Source: Chitinophagales bacterium
Lineage (GTDB): Bacteria > Bacteroidota > Bacteroidia > Chitinophagales > CAIOSU01
Reading direction: 5' to 3'
DNA: 64,000 nucleotides
Assembly (NCBI GenBank): GCA_026003335.1
Contig: BPHB01000002.1
Location: forward strand, 1,045,363 to 1,109,362
Notes under the pieces: model-generated
Databases searched by the model: none
What the model was told of the DNA's origin: nothing
Seen by the model: only the letters and a program-made list of their open reading frames with translations
Shown: positions 53,797 through 62,955 of the stretch, one piece after another
Layout of the letters: the number at the start of each line of letters is the position of its first letter
How positions within the stretch are numbered: position 1 is the stretch's first letter
Position numbers and translations under genes: made by a program

Positions 53797-54526
53797 AGGT
53801 ATAGAAAGTTATCCAATCTCCCAGATTTATAAAACGCGATTTCTGATTGATAGAGATATCCAGTGGGAGATGGCGATGCCCGAAAACCAGGAAGTCGTAG
53901 TGCCGGGATTCCAGTAATTTTTGGGAATAGCAAATAAGCCGTTCCCTTTCCTCACCCTGAAAAGGTTCAATCTGGCCGCCAGCGGATACATAGCGGCTTC
54001 GCCTTGACCAATAATGAGCCATTGGCACACCGATGTCGGGATGTATCCACTTGAACAGCCAACGGCATAGCGGATTTCGAAAGATGATTTTAAGAAATTT
54101 GTGACCATAGTCTCCGGGACCAAGACCATCGCCATGAGCTAAATAAAACAGTTTTCCACGAATGGTTTTTACTACCGGTTCATGATACACAGCAATTTGG
54201 AGCTCATCTTCAAAATAATTGTTCATCCACAAATCGTGGTTGCCAGTGAAAAAATGGATGGAAATCCCGGAATCTGTTAGTTCAGCCAGCTTGCCCAATA
54301 TGCGGGAAAATCCTTTGGGAATCACGGCATCATATTCAAACCAAAAGTCAAACAGGTCACCGAGTATATAAATTTCTTCCGCTGAATTTTTTATTTCATC
54401 CAGCCATTGCACCAAAAGCTTTTCGCGTATGCGGCTTTCAGCTGGGTTCGGTGTCCCCAGATGGGCATCGGAAACGAAATAAATTTTTTTGGTATAATGC
54501 ACTTCAGAGCCTGCTAAGGTAGCCAC
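53738..54526 (-). CDS. lpxH: UDP-2,3-diacylglucosamine diphosphatase
   Basis: LpxH makes lipid X in lipid A synthesis. The 262-residue metallophosphatase has the two-metal signature: VSDAHLGTP, GDLFDFWFEY, TGNHDLWM, YLAHGDGLG and the C-terminal GHRHLPLD. The start is GTG at 54526 and no nearby ATG fits. It ends inside the propeller gene and starts three bases past the ftsH stop, so it belongs to the ftsH operon. Its pathway matches the Kdo genes further left. Confidence 0.9.
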   Translation of the reverse strand: MATLAGSEVHYTKKIYFVSDAHLGTPNPAESRIREKLLVQWLDEIKNSAEEIYILGDLFDFWFEYDAVIPKGFSRILGKLAELTDSGISIHFFTGNHDLWMNNYFEDELQIAVYHEPVVKTIRGKLFYLAHGDGLGPGDYGHKFLKIIFRNPLCRWLFKWIHPDIGVPMAHYWSRRSRYVSAGGQIEPFQGEERERLICYSQKLLESRHYDFLVFGHRHLPLDISINQKSRFINLGDWITFYTYAEFDGQHFAIKHYSQPPR

Positions 54527-54529
54527 AAA

Positions 54530-56632
54530 TTATCCGTCCGTAGGCGGTTTAGCCCCTTCCGGGTGGAGTGAGCTTGAGACATCCGTTGTTGCAGTGGTTT
54601 GCGGTTCGGAGCTCTCCGTAGGGGTTTGTGTGGATGATGGTGCTTCGGGGGCGCCATTTTCTTCAAAAGTATGGCGGTTTTCAAAGGGTCGCTTACCGAT
54701 GATGCGCTCAAGGTCATGTTTGTAGAGAATTTCTTTTTCCAGCAGCTCTTTGGCTAAGGCATCCAATTCATTGCGATGTTGCCGCAGCAGGGCAAGAGTG
54801 CGCTGGTAACAGGTTTCTATCAGCTTTTTTACTTCCTCGTCAATAATTCTCGCGGTTTCTTCAGAGTAGGGTTTGCTGAAATTGTATTCATTGTTAGGGT
54901 CATAATAAGAGAGATGTCCCACACGCTCATTCATACCATAGACGATAACCATGGAATAGGCAAGCTTGGTAATACGTTCCAGGTCATTCTGTGCCCCAGT
55001 GGTAACTTTTCCAAATACAATTTCCTCAGCCGCCCGCCCGCCTAAAGACATGCATATGCTGTCCATAAGCTGGTCGGTGGAATAGAGGTACTGTTCCCGG
55101 GGCAGATATTGGGCAAAGCCGAGTGCTGCCACGCCTCTGGGTATAATGGAAACCTTCACCAATGGGTCGGCATGTTCAAGAAACCATCCGCATATAGCAT
55201 GACCGGCTTCATGATATGCCACCACTTTTTTCTCTTCTGGGGAGATAAGCTTGTTCTTTTTCTCCAGTCCTCCAATGACACGGTCAATGGCGTCATTGAA
55301 GTCATTCATGTCAATAGCCTTCTTGTTGCGTCTGGCTGCAATGAGAGCGGCTTCATTACACACATTAGCGATTTCAGCACCTGCAAAGCCGGGAGTCATG
55401 GTTGCTAGCCGGTGGGGGTCCACATCTTTAGCTAGTTTAAGTTGCTTCATGTGAACCTTAAATATCTGTTCACGGCCAATCAGGTCGGGTTTGTCAATGG
55501 AAATGACCCTGTCAAAGCGACCCGGACGAACCAGCGCACTATCCAGCACATCAGGCCGGTTGGTTGCCGCCATGATGATAACTCCGGCATCTGTGGCAAA
55601 GCCATCCATCTCAACCAGCAATTGATTGAGCGTGTTTTCGCGCTCGTCATTGCCCTGTATGATGCTGCGGCCACGGCTGCGCCCTATCGCATCAATTTCA
55701 TCTATAAAGATGATGCAAGGGGCTTTCTCGCGAGCCTGCTTAAACAAATCGCGTACACGGGAGGCCCCTACACCCACAAACATCTCCACAAAGTCAGAAC
55801 CCGATATGGAGAAAAACGGCACTTTGGCTTCTCCGGCAACCGCTTTGGCCATAAGTGTTTTCCCTGTGCCCGGAGGGCCAACGAGAATAACGCCTTTTGG
55901 AATTTTCCCACCCAGTGCGGTGTATCGCTGGGGGTTTTTAAGGAAGTCCACAATCTCCATGACTTCCTCTTTGGCCTCGTCCAGGCCAGCCACATCTTTG
56001 AAGGTAATGGTTACCTTGGCATTTTCATCCACAAGAAGGGCCTTTGATTTCCCGATATTAAAGAGTTGCCCACCAGGCCCACCTGCTGCGCCACTTATCC
56101 TACGCATGATAAATATCCATATAATAGCCAGAATAGCGATGGGAAGTAACCAGCTGAGCAGGTCTCGTGACCAGTCTCGCCTTTTAACAAAGACAATGCT
56201 CACCTTTTCGTTCGGTGCAAATCCCTGCTGCGCGCGGTCCATTTCCTGTTGGAAATACTCCACCGATCCGATAGTAAAGGTGTAATGAGGTCCTTTGTTG
56301 ACACCACCCCACGATGTTTGAGCTACTTCTTTGTATTTTTCGTTGTTTAGTCGGCTTTCTTTAATGTAAACCTCCACAAATTCATTGTTGACCACCACTA
56401 CGCGGTCTACATCGTGGCTTTTAAGCATTTCCTGCTCAAAAGTGCGGAAGTCAATTTCTTTAACTACCGGACGGAAACTGAAAAACTGCAGCCCAAGCAG
56501 TAAAATCACAATTGCCGCGTAAATCCAATAGTAATTGAACTTTGGACTTTTCGGAAGGATGTTCGGTACTTTCTTATCCTTTTTCTTTTCTTCCTGCTTA
56601 AATGAATTTTCTATGTTGCGTTTTTCTTCCAT
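54530..56632 (-). CDS. ftsH: ATP-dependent zinc metalloprotease FtsH
   Basis: FtsH is the membrane AAA+ protease that controls LPS synthesis, heat-shock regulators and membrane-protein quality. The 700-residue protein has two membrane helices (about 34 to 52 and 160 to 176) with a periplasmic domain between. Walker A is GPPGTGKT (252 to 259), Walker B is IIFIDEID (307 to 314), the second region of homology is near 350 to 375, and the zinc motif is HEAGH (474 to 478). The C-terminal tail is Ser/Thr/Pro-rich. rsfS is six bases upstream and lpxH follows. Confidence 0.96.
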   Translation of the reverse strand: MEEKRNIENSFKQEEKKKDKKVPNILPKSPKFNYYWIYAAIVILLLGLQFFSFRPVVKEIDFRTFEQEMLKSHDVDRVVVVNNEFVEVYIKESRLNNEKYKEVAQTSWGGVNKGPHYTFTIGSVEYFQQEMDRAQQGFAPNEKVSIVFVKRRDWSRDLLSWLLPIAILAIIWIFIMRRISGAAGGPGGQLFNIGKSKALLVDENAKVTITFKDVAGLDEAKEEVMEIVDFLKNPQRYTALGGKIPKGVILVGPPGTGKTLMAKAVAGEAKVPFFSISGSDFVEMFVGVGASRVRDLFKQAREKAPCIIFIDEIDAIGRSRGRSIIQGNDERENTLNQLLVEMDGFATDAGVIIMAATNRPDVLDSALVRPGRFDRVISIDKPDLIGREQIFKVHMKQLKLAKDVDPHRLATMTPGFAGAEIANVCNEAALIAARRNKKAIDMNDFNDAIDRVIGGLEKKNKLISPEEKKVVAYHEAGHAICGWFLEHADPLVKVSIIPRGVAALGFAQYLPREQYLYSTDQLMDSICMSLGGRAAEEIVFGKVTTGAQNDLERITKLAYSMVIVYGMNERVGHLSYYDPNNEYNFSKPYSEETARIIDEEVKKLIETCYQRTLALLRQHRNELDALAKELLEKEILYKHDLERIIGKRPFENRHTFEENGAPEAPSSTQTPTESSEPQTTATTDVSSSLHPEGAKPPTDG

Positions 56633-56638
56633 TTCAGT

Positions 56639-57028
56639 TTATAAGTCGTAATCTGTTCTTCGTGCATCATGCCATAGTTCTTCCAGCTGATAAAACTCCC
56701 TTCGCTCTTTCAGAAAGATATGTACAACCACGTCCACATAATCAATCAGAACCCATTCATAGTTCCCTATACCTTCAATATGATAAGGGGTTTCCCTGGC
56801 CGTTTCTTTCACTTTGAGCTCTACATGCTCAGCAATAGCTTTCACCTGCACTTTTGATGTTGCGTGGCAGATTACAAAGAAGTCAGTAACGGCATCTGCG
56901 ATGGTTCGTAAATCCAGGCTGGTGATACTTTCTCCTTTTTTATCTGCAATTGCTTCAACTACAACATCTTTCAGTTTTGATACCTTAGCGCTTCCTTTCG
57001 TGCGGGAGCTTCTTGTTTTTGTACTCAA
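56639..57028 (-). CDS. rsfS: Ribosome silencing factor
   Basis: RsfS binds ribosomal protein uL14 and blocks 50S-30S joining when nutrients are low. The 129-residue protein has a basic N-terminal extension (about 1 to 20) and the RsfS core DVVVEAIADKKGESITSLDL, then DFFVICHATSKVQV and WVLIDYVDVVVHIF. The start is TTG at 57028; no in-frame ATG is available. It precedes ftsH by six bases and diverges from birA. Confidence 0.92.
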   Translation of the reverse strand: MSTKTRSSRTKGSAKVSKLKDVVVEAIADKKGESITSLDLRTIADAVTDFFVICHATSKVQVKAIAEHVELKVKETARETPYHIEGIGNYEWVLIDYVDVVVHIFLKERREFYQLEELWHDARRTDYDL

Positions 57029-57091
57029 AAAATGACTTCTGATTGTCTTTAAATGATTATTTTTTGAAAGCCTTTAAAATTAGCTTTTCTT

Positions 57092-57856
57092 TTGGATACT
57101 TTTAAAGCCTCCGATACCTCTCCTCTCATTGGGACAATATTGCTTCATCTTCCCGAAGTGGACTCTACAAACGATTATGCCCGTACCTTCATCACAAAAA
57201 ACAGGCCATCGGAAGGAACTGTCATTATGGCTCACCATCAAAAACACGGGAGGGGTCAATACGGGAGGCGTTGGGAAAGTGCTTCCGGTAAGAATCTGAC
57301 GTTCACCGTTATTCTTTACCCTCAATTTTTACACCCCTCGGATGTGAATCTTCTAAGCCAGGCAGTGAGTATATCTCTTTGTGATTTTTTTAACACGCAC
57401 CTGAATCTGCCGGTAAAAATCAAATGGCCTAACGACATTTATTATCAAGATGGAAAGTTGGCAGGTGTGCTTATTGAAACCAGTGTAATTGGTAACAAGC
57501 TGGACTATGTGCTTGTGGGAATTGGAGTGAATGTCAACCAAACCGAATTTAGCCCTGAAGTGCCCAACCCGGTGTCGCTGAAGGACGTATTCCACCAGAA
57601 CTTTGACTTGATGGTCTTACTGAAAGCTTATTTCCCCTTTTTGGACACCTGGTATTATCGGCTCAAGATACAACCGGAAAGCTTACCTGAAACATATTCC
57701 GGCATGCTTTATCACAAGGATGAGCAGGTGGTCTTTTCTTACAAAGGCACTTATCGGCAGGGAATTCTACGGGGCGTACAACCCAATGGACGACTTCTTG
57801 TAGAAATGAATGGCGTTACCGAGGAGTTTAGCCATGGTGAAATCACCTTTGCTTAG
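57092..57856 (+). CDS. birA: Biotin-[acetyl-CoA carboxylase] ligase, single domain
   Basis: BirA attaches biotin to the carboxyl carrier protein. The 254-residue enzyme has the biotinyl-5'-AMP loop HGRGQYGRRWES and the motifs VKIKWPNDIYY and LDYVLVGIGVNVN. A short C-terminal domain (about 200 to 254) follows. No N-terminal helix-turn-helix is present, so unlike E. coli BirA it is not a repressor. The start is TTG at 57092; the frame has no earlier ATG. It is divergent from rsfS. Confidence 0.92.
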   Translation: MDTFKASDTSPLIGTILLHLPEVDSTNDYARTFITKNRPSEGTVIMAHHQKHGRGQYGRRWESASGKNLTFTVILYPQFLHPSDVNLLSQAVSISLCDFFNTHLNLPVKIKWPNDIYYQDGKLAGVLIETSVIGNKLDYVLVGIGVNVNQTEFSPEVPNPVSLKDVFHQNFDLMVLLKAYFPFLDTWYYRLKIQPESLPETYSGMLYHKDEQVVFSYKGTYRQGILRGVQPNGRLLVEMNGVTEEFSHGEITFA

Positions 57857-57890
57857 TCATTGAAGATTTGTATACAAAACCCTAACTTAG

Positions 57891-57906
57891 CCTAACAAGT
57901 GTTAGG
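57891..57906. promoter_or_regulatory. Palindromic operator of the paa operon regulator
   Basis: CCTAACAAGTGTTAGG is a perfect palindrome of two 7-bp arms (CCTAACA and TGTTAGG) with a two-base centre. It ends four bases before the GTG of the TetR gene. A further half site CCTAAC lies 10 bases upstream (57881 to 57886). The form resembles operators of PaaR-like TetR repressors, which fits autoregulation and control of paaABCD by phenylacetyl-CoA. Confidence 0.65.
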
Positions 57907-57909
57907 GTC

Positions 57910-58491
57910 GTGACTGTACTTATCTCCAAGCGCAAAGAAGAAATACTACATGCTGCTAAGACACTCTTTCGTGAAAAAGGGTATGCGGGCACCTCTATGC
58001 GGGATATAGCCAAAGTAGTGGGTATAGAACCCGCAAGCCTATACAGCCATTTTAAATCCAAGGACGACATTCTGCAATTTATTTGCTTTGAAATTGCGCG
58101 GGAGTTTCTGGAAATGCAGGAGCCCATTTTAAATTCCATGACGAACCCTACAGAAAAGCTCAGACGGGTCATAGCTGGGCATGTGGCTATAGTCATGCAC
58201 AATCTGGAAGCAGCATCGGTGTTTTTCAATGAGTGGAAGCATATGCGGGAACCCGAACTTTCGCGTTTTGTGGAACTGAGAGAGTTATACGAAGATGGGT
58301 TTAAACGCATCATGGAAGAAGGTATTACCAGTGGTGATTTTAAAAATGTAGAAGTGCATTTTTTTGTGAGAATGCTGTTTTCGGTGATCAATGAGGTGCA
58401 TGAATGGTACCGCACTACCGGAAGGGTTGCCCCTGACGAAGTGGGTGAAATGATGAGCGAATTTGTTTTGTATGGCATTGCCATTCAGTAA
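57910..58491 (+). CDS. TetR/AcrR-family regulator, PaaR-like
   Basis: The 193-residue protein has an N-terminal helix-turn-helix ([20 protein letters not shown], then [19 protein letters not shown] in the form [18 protein letters not shown]) and an all-helical ligand domain of the TetR_C type. PaaR repressors of this family bind phenylacetyl-CoA and release paa genes. Here the paa operon starts nine bases downstream, and a perfect palindrome overlaps its promoter region. The start is GTG at 57910. The ligand is inferred from the context. Confidence 0.88.
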   Translation: MTVLISKRKEEILHAAKTLFREKGYAGTSMRDIAKVVGIEPASLYSHFKSKDDILQFICFEIAREFLEMQEPILNSMTNPTEKLRRVIAGHVAIVMHNLEAASVFFNEWKHMREPELSRFVELRELYEDGFKRIMEEGITSGDFKNVEVHFFVRMLFSVINEVHEWYRTTGRVAPDEVGEMMSEFVLYGIAIQ

Positions 58492-58499
58492 AGAAGGGT

Positions 58500-59486
58500 A
58501 TGTACGGTAATTTGTCCATAACAGAAGATGCACGTTCTCGGGTGACCATCCAGGAAGACCCTGAAAAACTATCGGAATTTCAGGCAAAGATTGATGCGGG
58601 AGAAAAGATTGAGCCGCACGACTGGATGCCTGCAGAATATCGCAGACAGCTTATCCGGATGATTGAGCAGCATGCGCATTCCGAAATCATCGGGGCTTTG
58701 CCAGAGGGAACCTGGATTACTCGGGCTCCCAGTCTGAAACGCAAGCTGGCCCTGATTGCCAAAGTGCAGGATGAAATTGGTCACGGACACCTGTTATACA
58801 ATGCCGCTGAAACCCTTGGCAAATCCCGCGAGCAAATGATTAATGATTTGCTCAGTGGCAAATCCAAATACTCCAACGTGTTTAACTATCCCGCGGAAAC
58901 TTGGGCTGATGTTACAGTGATAGGCTTTCTGATAGATGCTGCCGCAATCGTTAACCAGCTGGCTAATTCACGGGGATCTTACGGACCTTATTGCCGTGCG
59001 CTGGAGCGCATCTGTTATGAGGAGTCGTTTCATCTTAAACAGGGGCATGAGGCGTTTGTTTACCTTGCAACAGGCACAAAGAAACAACGACAGATGTTGC
59101 AGGATGCCATTAACAGATGGTACAAGCCGATTATTCATTTTTTCGGACCTCCGGATAAAATCTCAGTCCATACCGAGCAGCTTGTGCGCTGGAAAGTGAA
59201 AATGGCTACAAATGATGAAATGCGCAATCAATTTCTGGACACCTATGTCCCCAAGGTTTTGGAACTTGGACTCACTTTCCCTGATACAAATCTTCGCAAA
59301 AACAATGAAACCGGCATGTGGGAATTTTCAGACCCCGACTGGGATGAGTTTTTCAGAGTGATTAATGGAAACGGCCCCTGCAACAAAGAACGGCTTGCAG
59401 TGCGCAGGTGGGCTGAAGAACACGGACGCTGGGTACGCAGAGCACTTCAGCATCCTTCTGAATCTTACAGGATCCCTTTATCATGA
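58500..59486 (+). CDS. paaA: 1,2-phenylacetyl-CoA epoxidase subunit PaaA
   Basis: PaaA is the catalytic diiron subunit that epoxidises the ring of phenylacetyl-CoA. The 328-residue ferritin-like protein contains [15 protein letters not shown] and [20 protein letters not shown], whose Glu and His side chains build the metal site, and [14 protein letters not shown] as the second pair. The family length (about 310 to 330) fits. It starts nine bases after the TetR gene and overlaps paaB by four bases (ATGA). Confidence 0.95.
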   Translation: MYGNLSITEDARSRVTIQEDPEKLSEFQAKIDAGEKIEPHDWMPAEYRRQLIRMIEQHAHSEIIGALPEGTWITRAPSLKRKLALIAKVQDEIGHGHLLYNAAETLGKSREQMINDLLSGKSKYSNVFNYPAETWADVTVIGFLIDAAAIVNQLANSRGSYGPYCRALERICYEESFHLKQGHEAFVYLATGTKKQRQMLQDAINRWYKPIIHFFGPPDKISVHTEQLVRWKVKMATNDEMRNQFLDTYVPKVLELGLTFPDTNLRKNNETGMWEFSDPDWDEFFRVINGNGPCNKERLAVRRWAEEHGRWVRRALQHPSESYRIPLS

Positions 59487-59839
59487 AATCGCTAGACCCT
59501 CGTATCAATCGTCTTAAGCTGCCCGATAAAACGGAGCCGCTGGCAGAGCGTGAGTACTGGCAGACTTACGAGGTTTTTCACCAGGAAAAAAGGGGGCGCC
59601 ATCATGTGCATGTGGGTTCGGTGCATGCACCGAATGCTGAAATGGCACTCATTTTTGCAAAAGAACAGTTTGGAAGAAGAAAAAGGTGCGTCAATATGTG
59701 GGTGGTCAAGACAGCAGACATTCATGCCTTCAGCCTGGAGGACGAAGATATTTTTTCCACAACACCGGAAAAAATACACCGGGAAGCAAGCGGATATCGG
59801 GTGGCCGACAGAATTACGCAGTTCAAAACAACCCAATGA
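59483..59839 (+). CDS. paaB: 1,2-phenylacetyl-CoA epoxidase subunit PaaB
   Basis: PaaB is a small structural subunit that bridges the PaaAC heterodimers of the epoxidase. The 118-residue protein has the family motif [20 protein letters not shown] near 31 to 50 and the segment [18 protein letters not shown]. It overlaps paaA and paaC by four bases each, so translation is coupled. Confidence 0.94.
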   Translation: MKSLDPRINRLKLPDKTEPLAEREYWQTYEVFHQEKRGRHHVHVGSVHAPNAEMALIFAKEQFGRRKRCVNMWVVKTADIHAFSLEDEDIFSTTPEKIHREASGYRVADRITQFKTTQ

Positions 59840-60588
59840 ACGAGGCTATAACTGACTTGCTTTTGAAAATGGGAGATGATGCCCTCGTGCTCGGGCATCG
59901 GAATTCGGAATGGACCGGTTTGGGTCCGGTGCTGGAAGAAGATATTGCATTCTCGTCTATGGCGCAGGATAAAATCGGTCATGCCATTGCCCTTTACAAT
60001 ATCCTGCATGAGGACTTTGGAGCCCCATCGCCCGATGACCTGGCGTATAAACGAAAACCAGATGCCTTCCGGTGCTGCCATTTTGTGGAATTGCCCATAG
60101 GGGAATATGACTTTAGCCTGGTGCGTCATTTCTTTTTTGACCATGCCGAAGCATGCCGGTACAGGCTTCTGGAGCATTCGTCAAATAACAGGCTGGCTGC
60201 TTTGGCTAGGAAGGTGAGAGGCGAAATAAAATACCATGTGATGCATGCGGACACCTGGATAAAAGAGCTAGGGCAAGCCTCCACTGAAAGCCGCGAAAGA
60301 ATTATACGGTCTATACAAATGGCGTATCCTTATGCCTTGGGCATTTTTGAACCCTGCCAAAGGGAAAGCGACCTTATCACATCGGGGATTTTCCCCGGAG
60401 AGGAAGCGCTTAGGCAGGAATGGTTGCACAGTGTGCAGTCGGTTCTGGAGCCGATTCAGATCGCCTTGCCTCAGGACAGGGTGGAGCCAGTTTTCGGAGG
60501 ACGCAAGGGTGTACATACCCCTCACCTGCAGGCACTCCTGGATGAAATGACCGAAGTGCACCGTATGGAGCCGGATGCGGAATGGTAA
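59836..60588 (+). CDS. paaC: 1,2-phenylacetyl-CoA epoxidase subunit PaaC
   Basis: PaaC is the non-catalytic ferritin-like partner of PaaA. The 250-residue protein has MGDDALVLGHRNSEWTGLGP near the start, then DIAFSSMAQDKIGHAIALYN and GEIKYHVMHADTWIKELGQA, all typical of PaaC. The ATG at 59836 gives the four-base ATGA overlap with paaB. A longer frame reaching back to 59686 only reads paaB out of frame. Confidence 0.94.
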   Translation: MNEAITDLLLKMGDDALVLGHRNSEWTGLGPVLEEDIAFSSMAQDKIGHAIALYNILHEDFGAPSPDDLAYKRKPDAFRCCHFVELPIGEYDFSLVRHFFFDHAEACRYRLLEHSSNNRLAALARKVRGEIKYHVMHADTWIKELGQASTESRERIIRSIQMAYPYALGIFEPCQRESDLITSGIFPGEEALRQEWLHSVQSVLEPIQIALPQDRVEPVFGGRKGVHTPHLQALLDEMTEVHRMEPDAEW

Positions 60589-60611
60589 GCGAATAAACGA
60601 ACAACAAACAA

Positions 60612-61091
60612 ATGGCGTTACCTTCAGGAACCGATATTTTAGAAGTATTGCGTGAGGTTAAGGACCCAGAAATACCTGTATTGTCTGTAGTGGACATGGG
60701 CATTATCAGAAATGTTCTGGTGGATAAGGATTCCGTAGTCATCCATATAACCCCAACCTATACCGGTTGCCCTGCCCTGGCTTTAATGCAACAACAAATT
60801 AGGGAAAAAGTGGAGAGCATGGGATTTAGCAACGTTGCGGTATTGGTTGACAGGGAGCATCCATGGAGCACAGATGATATTACGGAAACCGGGCGGGTAG
60901 CGCTGCAGAAATATGGATTGGCTCCTCCCCCTGCCAGTACTGCAGCAGATAAGGCCCCTTCTCCGCTTACTTGCCCCCATTGTCAAAGTTCCAACACCTC
61001 TATGACTTCCCTTTTTGGTTCCTCATTGTGCCGAGCCATATATTACTGCCATAATTGTAAGCTGACATTTGAATACATGAAACCAAAATAA
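60612..61091 (+). CDS. paaD: PaaD iron-sulfur maturation-type subunit
   Basis: PaaD is a DUF59/MIP18-type protein needed for a functional epoxidase, probably for cluster or metal assembly. The 159-residue protein has the DUF59 core (DPEIPVLSVVDMGIIRNV, then ITPTYTGCPALALMQQQI) and a C-terminal zinc ribbon with CPHC and CHNC pairs near 117 to 152. The reductase subunit PaaE would be expected next but is absent; after a 202-bp gap comes an unrelated convergent gene. Confidence 0.93.
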   Translation: MALPSGTDILEVLREVKDPEIPVLSVVDMGIIRNVLVDKDSVVIHITPTYTGCPALALMQQQIREKVESMGFSNVAVLVDREHPWSTDDITETGRVALQKYGLAPPPASTAADKAPSPLTCPHCQSSNTSMTSLFGSSLCRAIYYCHNCKLTFEYMKPK

Positions 61092-61230
61092 ACTACCTGT
61101 GTAAGCGGGGGTTTGTAATTCTGTGACGGATTCGGGGTGGAGGATACACCAGGGTATAATTCCGGAACTGTAGACGGTTAAACTTTGCCAGGAGTTAGGA
61201 AAATATGCTGCTGCAGTGGCGGTTTGCCGA

Positions 61231-61249
61231 ATAACCGCATATCGGTTAT
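61231..61249. other. Perfect stem-loop between convergent genes
   Basis: ATAACCG, loop CATAT and CGGTTAT form a perfect 7-bp stem. It lies 139 bases after the paaD stop and could end the paa transcript, although no U-tract follows on the plus strand. Confidence 0.3.
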
Positions 61250-61250
61250 A

Positions 61251-61292
61251 GTATAAAAGAAAAATCAGCTCTCCGGTTTATAGCAGGAGCTG
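61251..61292 (-). terminator. Rho-independent terminator for the lipoprotein/mnmG transcript
   Basis: On the minus strand, just after the lipoprotein stop codon, CAGCTC and GAGCTG form a six-base stem with a 15-base loop. The sequence then runs into ATTTTTCTTTT. The hairpin followed by a U-rich tract has the classical terminator form. Confidence 0.65.
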
Positions 61293-61293
61293 T

Positions 61294-62955
61294 TTAGGGT
61301 GGAAGCACCGGTAGGGTGAGCTCTGCTTCCACTTCCCAGTTGGGCCGGATAGCAATGCGCTCGGGGCTGCGATAGGTTTTTTCGGGTTGGATACGTTTCA
61401 GCAGATCCCCCGTGTCCCACCGTCCATTTTGATTTGTATCATAAACTATGGCTACTTGATAGCTTCCGGCAGGTAGATTTTTGTAAACTACATCTGCTTT
61501 TTCCACAAATACGTAGGGCTTTCCGACAGTTCTTCCCTGCCTGTCTGATAACTGAAGTACATAATGTTGCTGTGCACTGCCAGTGATGAGGATACGAAGG
61601 CTTCCGGTGTTTTCATTTTCAGCTACCCGAGCCTGCCAGGTGAGTTTGCTGTTGGGGCGCCCCAGATGATCTGTAAAGATGCCTGCCGGAAAAATAATGG
61701 TGTATCGGTGGTTGCTCTCCCTGTGGAAATACAGGGTGATATTCCGGAGTCCCGACTGAAAAATGCTATCGGGTTGAATTTTTAACTTCGGACTATCCTG
61801 CTCAATCAATAGCTTTTCAAGGTCTGCATGCGTCAGGGGAAGGTTAAACGTGAGTTCAACAGGACCCTGACGGGAAATGACAGCTTCCTTTTGAGTCATG
61901 CTTATCCTTAACGAGTCCATTTGCCTGCGGAGAGAATCCAGATTATAAGGCGCATTTTTAACCTTAATAAGTTCTCTAAGAGTATCATTTACCACAAGTA
62001 GCAAAGAATCTGCAGGTTTTGGATGAGTGTACCATACCCAAACAGTATCTCTGGTATCATTAAATTCCACAATACCTGCCGGCTCCTGGTGGGGAAGGAA
62101 GAGACACTTAAGGTCGCCTATGGGCTCAGAGTAAATCAAAATGAGGCGCCCAAGGCGAGAATCATCTATACTCAAAAGGCGAGGGGTCGTTCCTGTAACA
62201 TGTTGAAATACAAATAGATACGCCGGTTGAGTATTGTGCTTAACCCATATTGCCGAGTCGGAAAATCCAATAAATTCATTGGGCAGGTCGTATAAAAAAT
62301 TGGCATTCTCATCTTTTAGTGCGTATACCATATAATAGCCTTCTTTGATGTTACTGAAGGCATATTCCCCGGCTTCATTGGTGCGTGTAAAGTAATACGG
62401 ACGATTTTTTATTACGGCACTGTCATCGGAGGGGGGATGTAGCAACACCAATACTTTTGCCGCCGGAAGACCTTCTTTGGCCAAAAAAACTTTTCCGGTC
62501 AAAGATGCCGAATCCAGCTCAGGGCCTGTGGAAAATACGTAGCTGAAATTCTGTAACGGGTTGGATTCTGTAAAGTCACGCAGGGCTTGGCCGAAAAAAA
62601 TGAGGTAAGTAGTGTTGCTGTCCAGACGAGTCCTTCTTAGGTCTATGATTACCTTCTTGCCCTTTGTAAGGATCTTCGGTGCGGGTTCAATAGCTGGGGA
62701 GATGATGATTTCCTGAAAGGGGTTAACCAATTGTACGAACTCATCAAATTCAAGAGTTATGATTTTCGCAGAAAATCGGGTCGTGCCGTTAGGCGGAGAG
62801 CTCTTTATGAATTTTGGAGGTGTTTCGTCTTTAGGCCCTCCACTGGGGGGAACTATATTGGCACAGGATGCCAGGAAGTAAGCTACAGCAGCTGGCAGGA
62901 GAATCCAAAGAGCAACCCTTACCCCTTTGAACACAGAAAGGTACTCCGAATTCAT
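61294..62955 (-). CDS. Big_5-like Ig-domain lipoprotein
   Basis: The 553-residue protein has an N-terminal membrane segment and lipobox FLASC (Cys near residue 31), followed by ANIVPPSGGPKDETPPKF, typical of a Bacteroidota lipoprotein family. The Big_5 Ig-like domain spans about 45 to 145 (IITLEFDEFVQL), then several beta-rich domains and the segment VAIVYDTNQNGRWDTGDLL near the C-terminus. It is probably at the periplasmic or outer face of the cell. Its function is unknown. Its ATG overlaps the mnmG stop by four bases (ATGA), so the two are translated together. Confidence 0.8.
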   Translation of the reverse strand: MNSEYLSVFKGVRVALWILLPAAVAYFLASCANIVPPSGGPKDETPPKFIKSSPPNGTTRFSAKIITLEFDEFVQLVNPFQEIIISPAIEPAPKILTKGKKVIIDLRRTRLDSNTTYLIFFGQALRDFTESNPLQNFSYVFSTGPELDSASLTGKVFLAKEGLPAAKVLVLLHPPSDDSAVIKNRPYYFTRTNEAGEYAFSNIKEGYYMVYALKDENANFLYDLPNEFIGFSDSAIWVKHNTQPAYLFVFQHVTGTTPRLLSIDDSRLGRLILIYSEPIGDLKCLFLPHQEPAGIVEFNDTRDTVWVWYTHPKPADSLLLVVNDTLRELIKVKNAPYNLDSLRRQMDSLRISMTQKEAVISRQGPVELTFNLPLTHADLEKLLIEQDSPKLKIQPDSIFQSGLRNITLYFHRESNHRYTIIFPAGIFTDHLGRPNSKLTWQARVAENENTGSLRILITGSAQQHYVLQLSDRQGRTVGKPYVFVEKADVVYKNLPAGSYQVAIVYDTNQNGRWDTGDLLKRIQPEKTYRSPERIAIRPNWEVEAELTLPVLPP

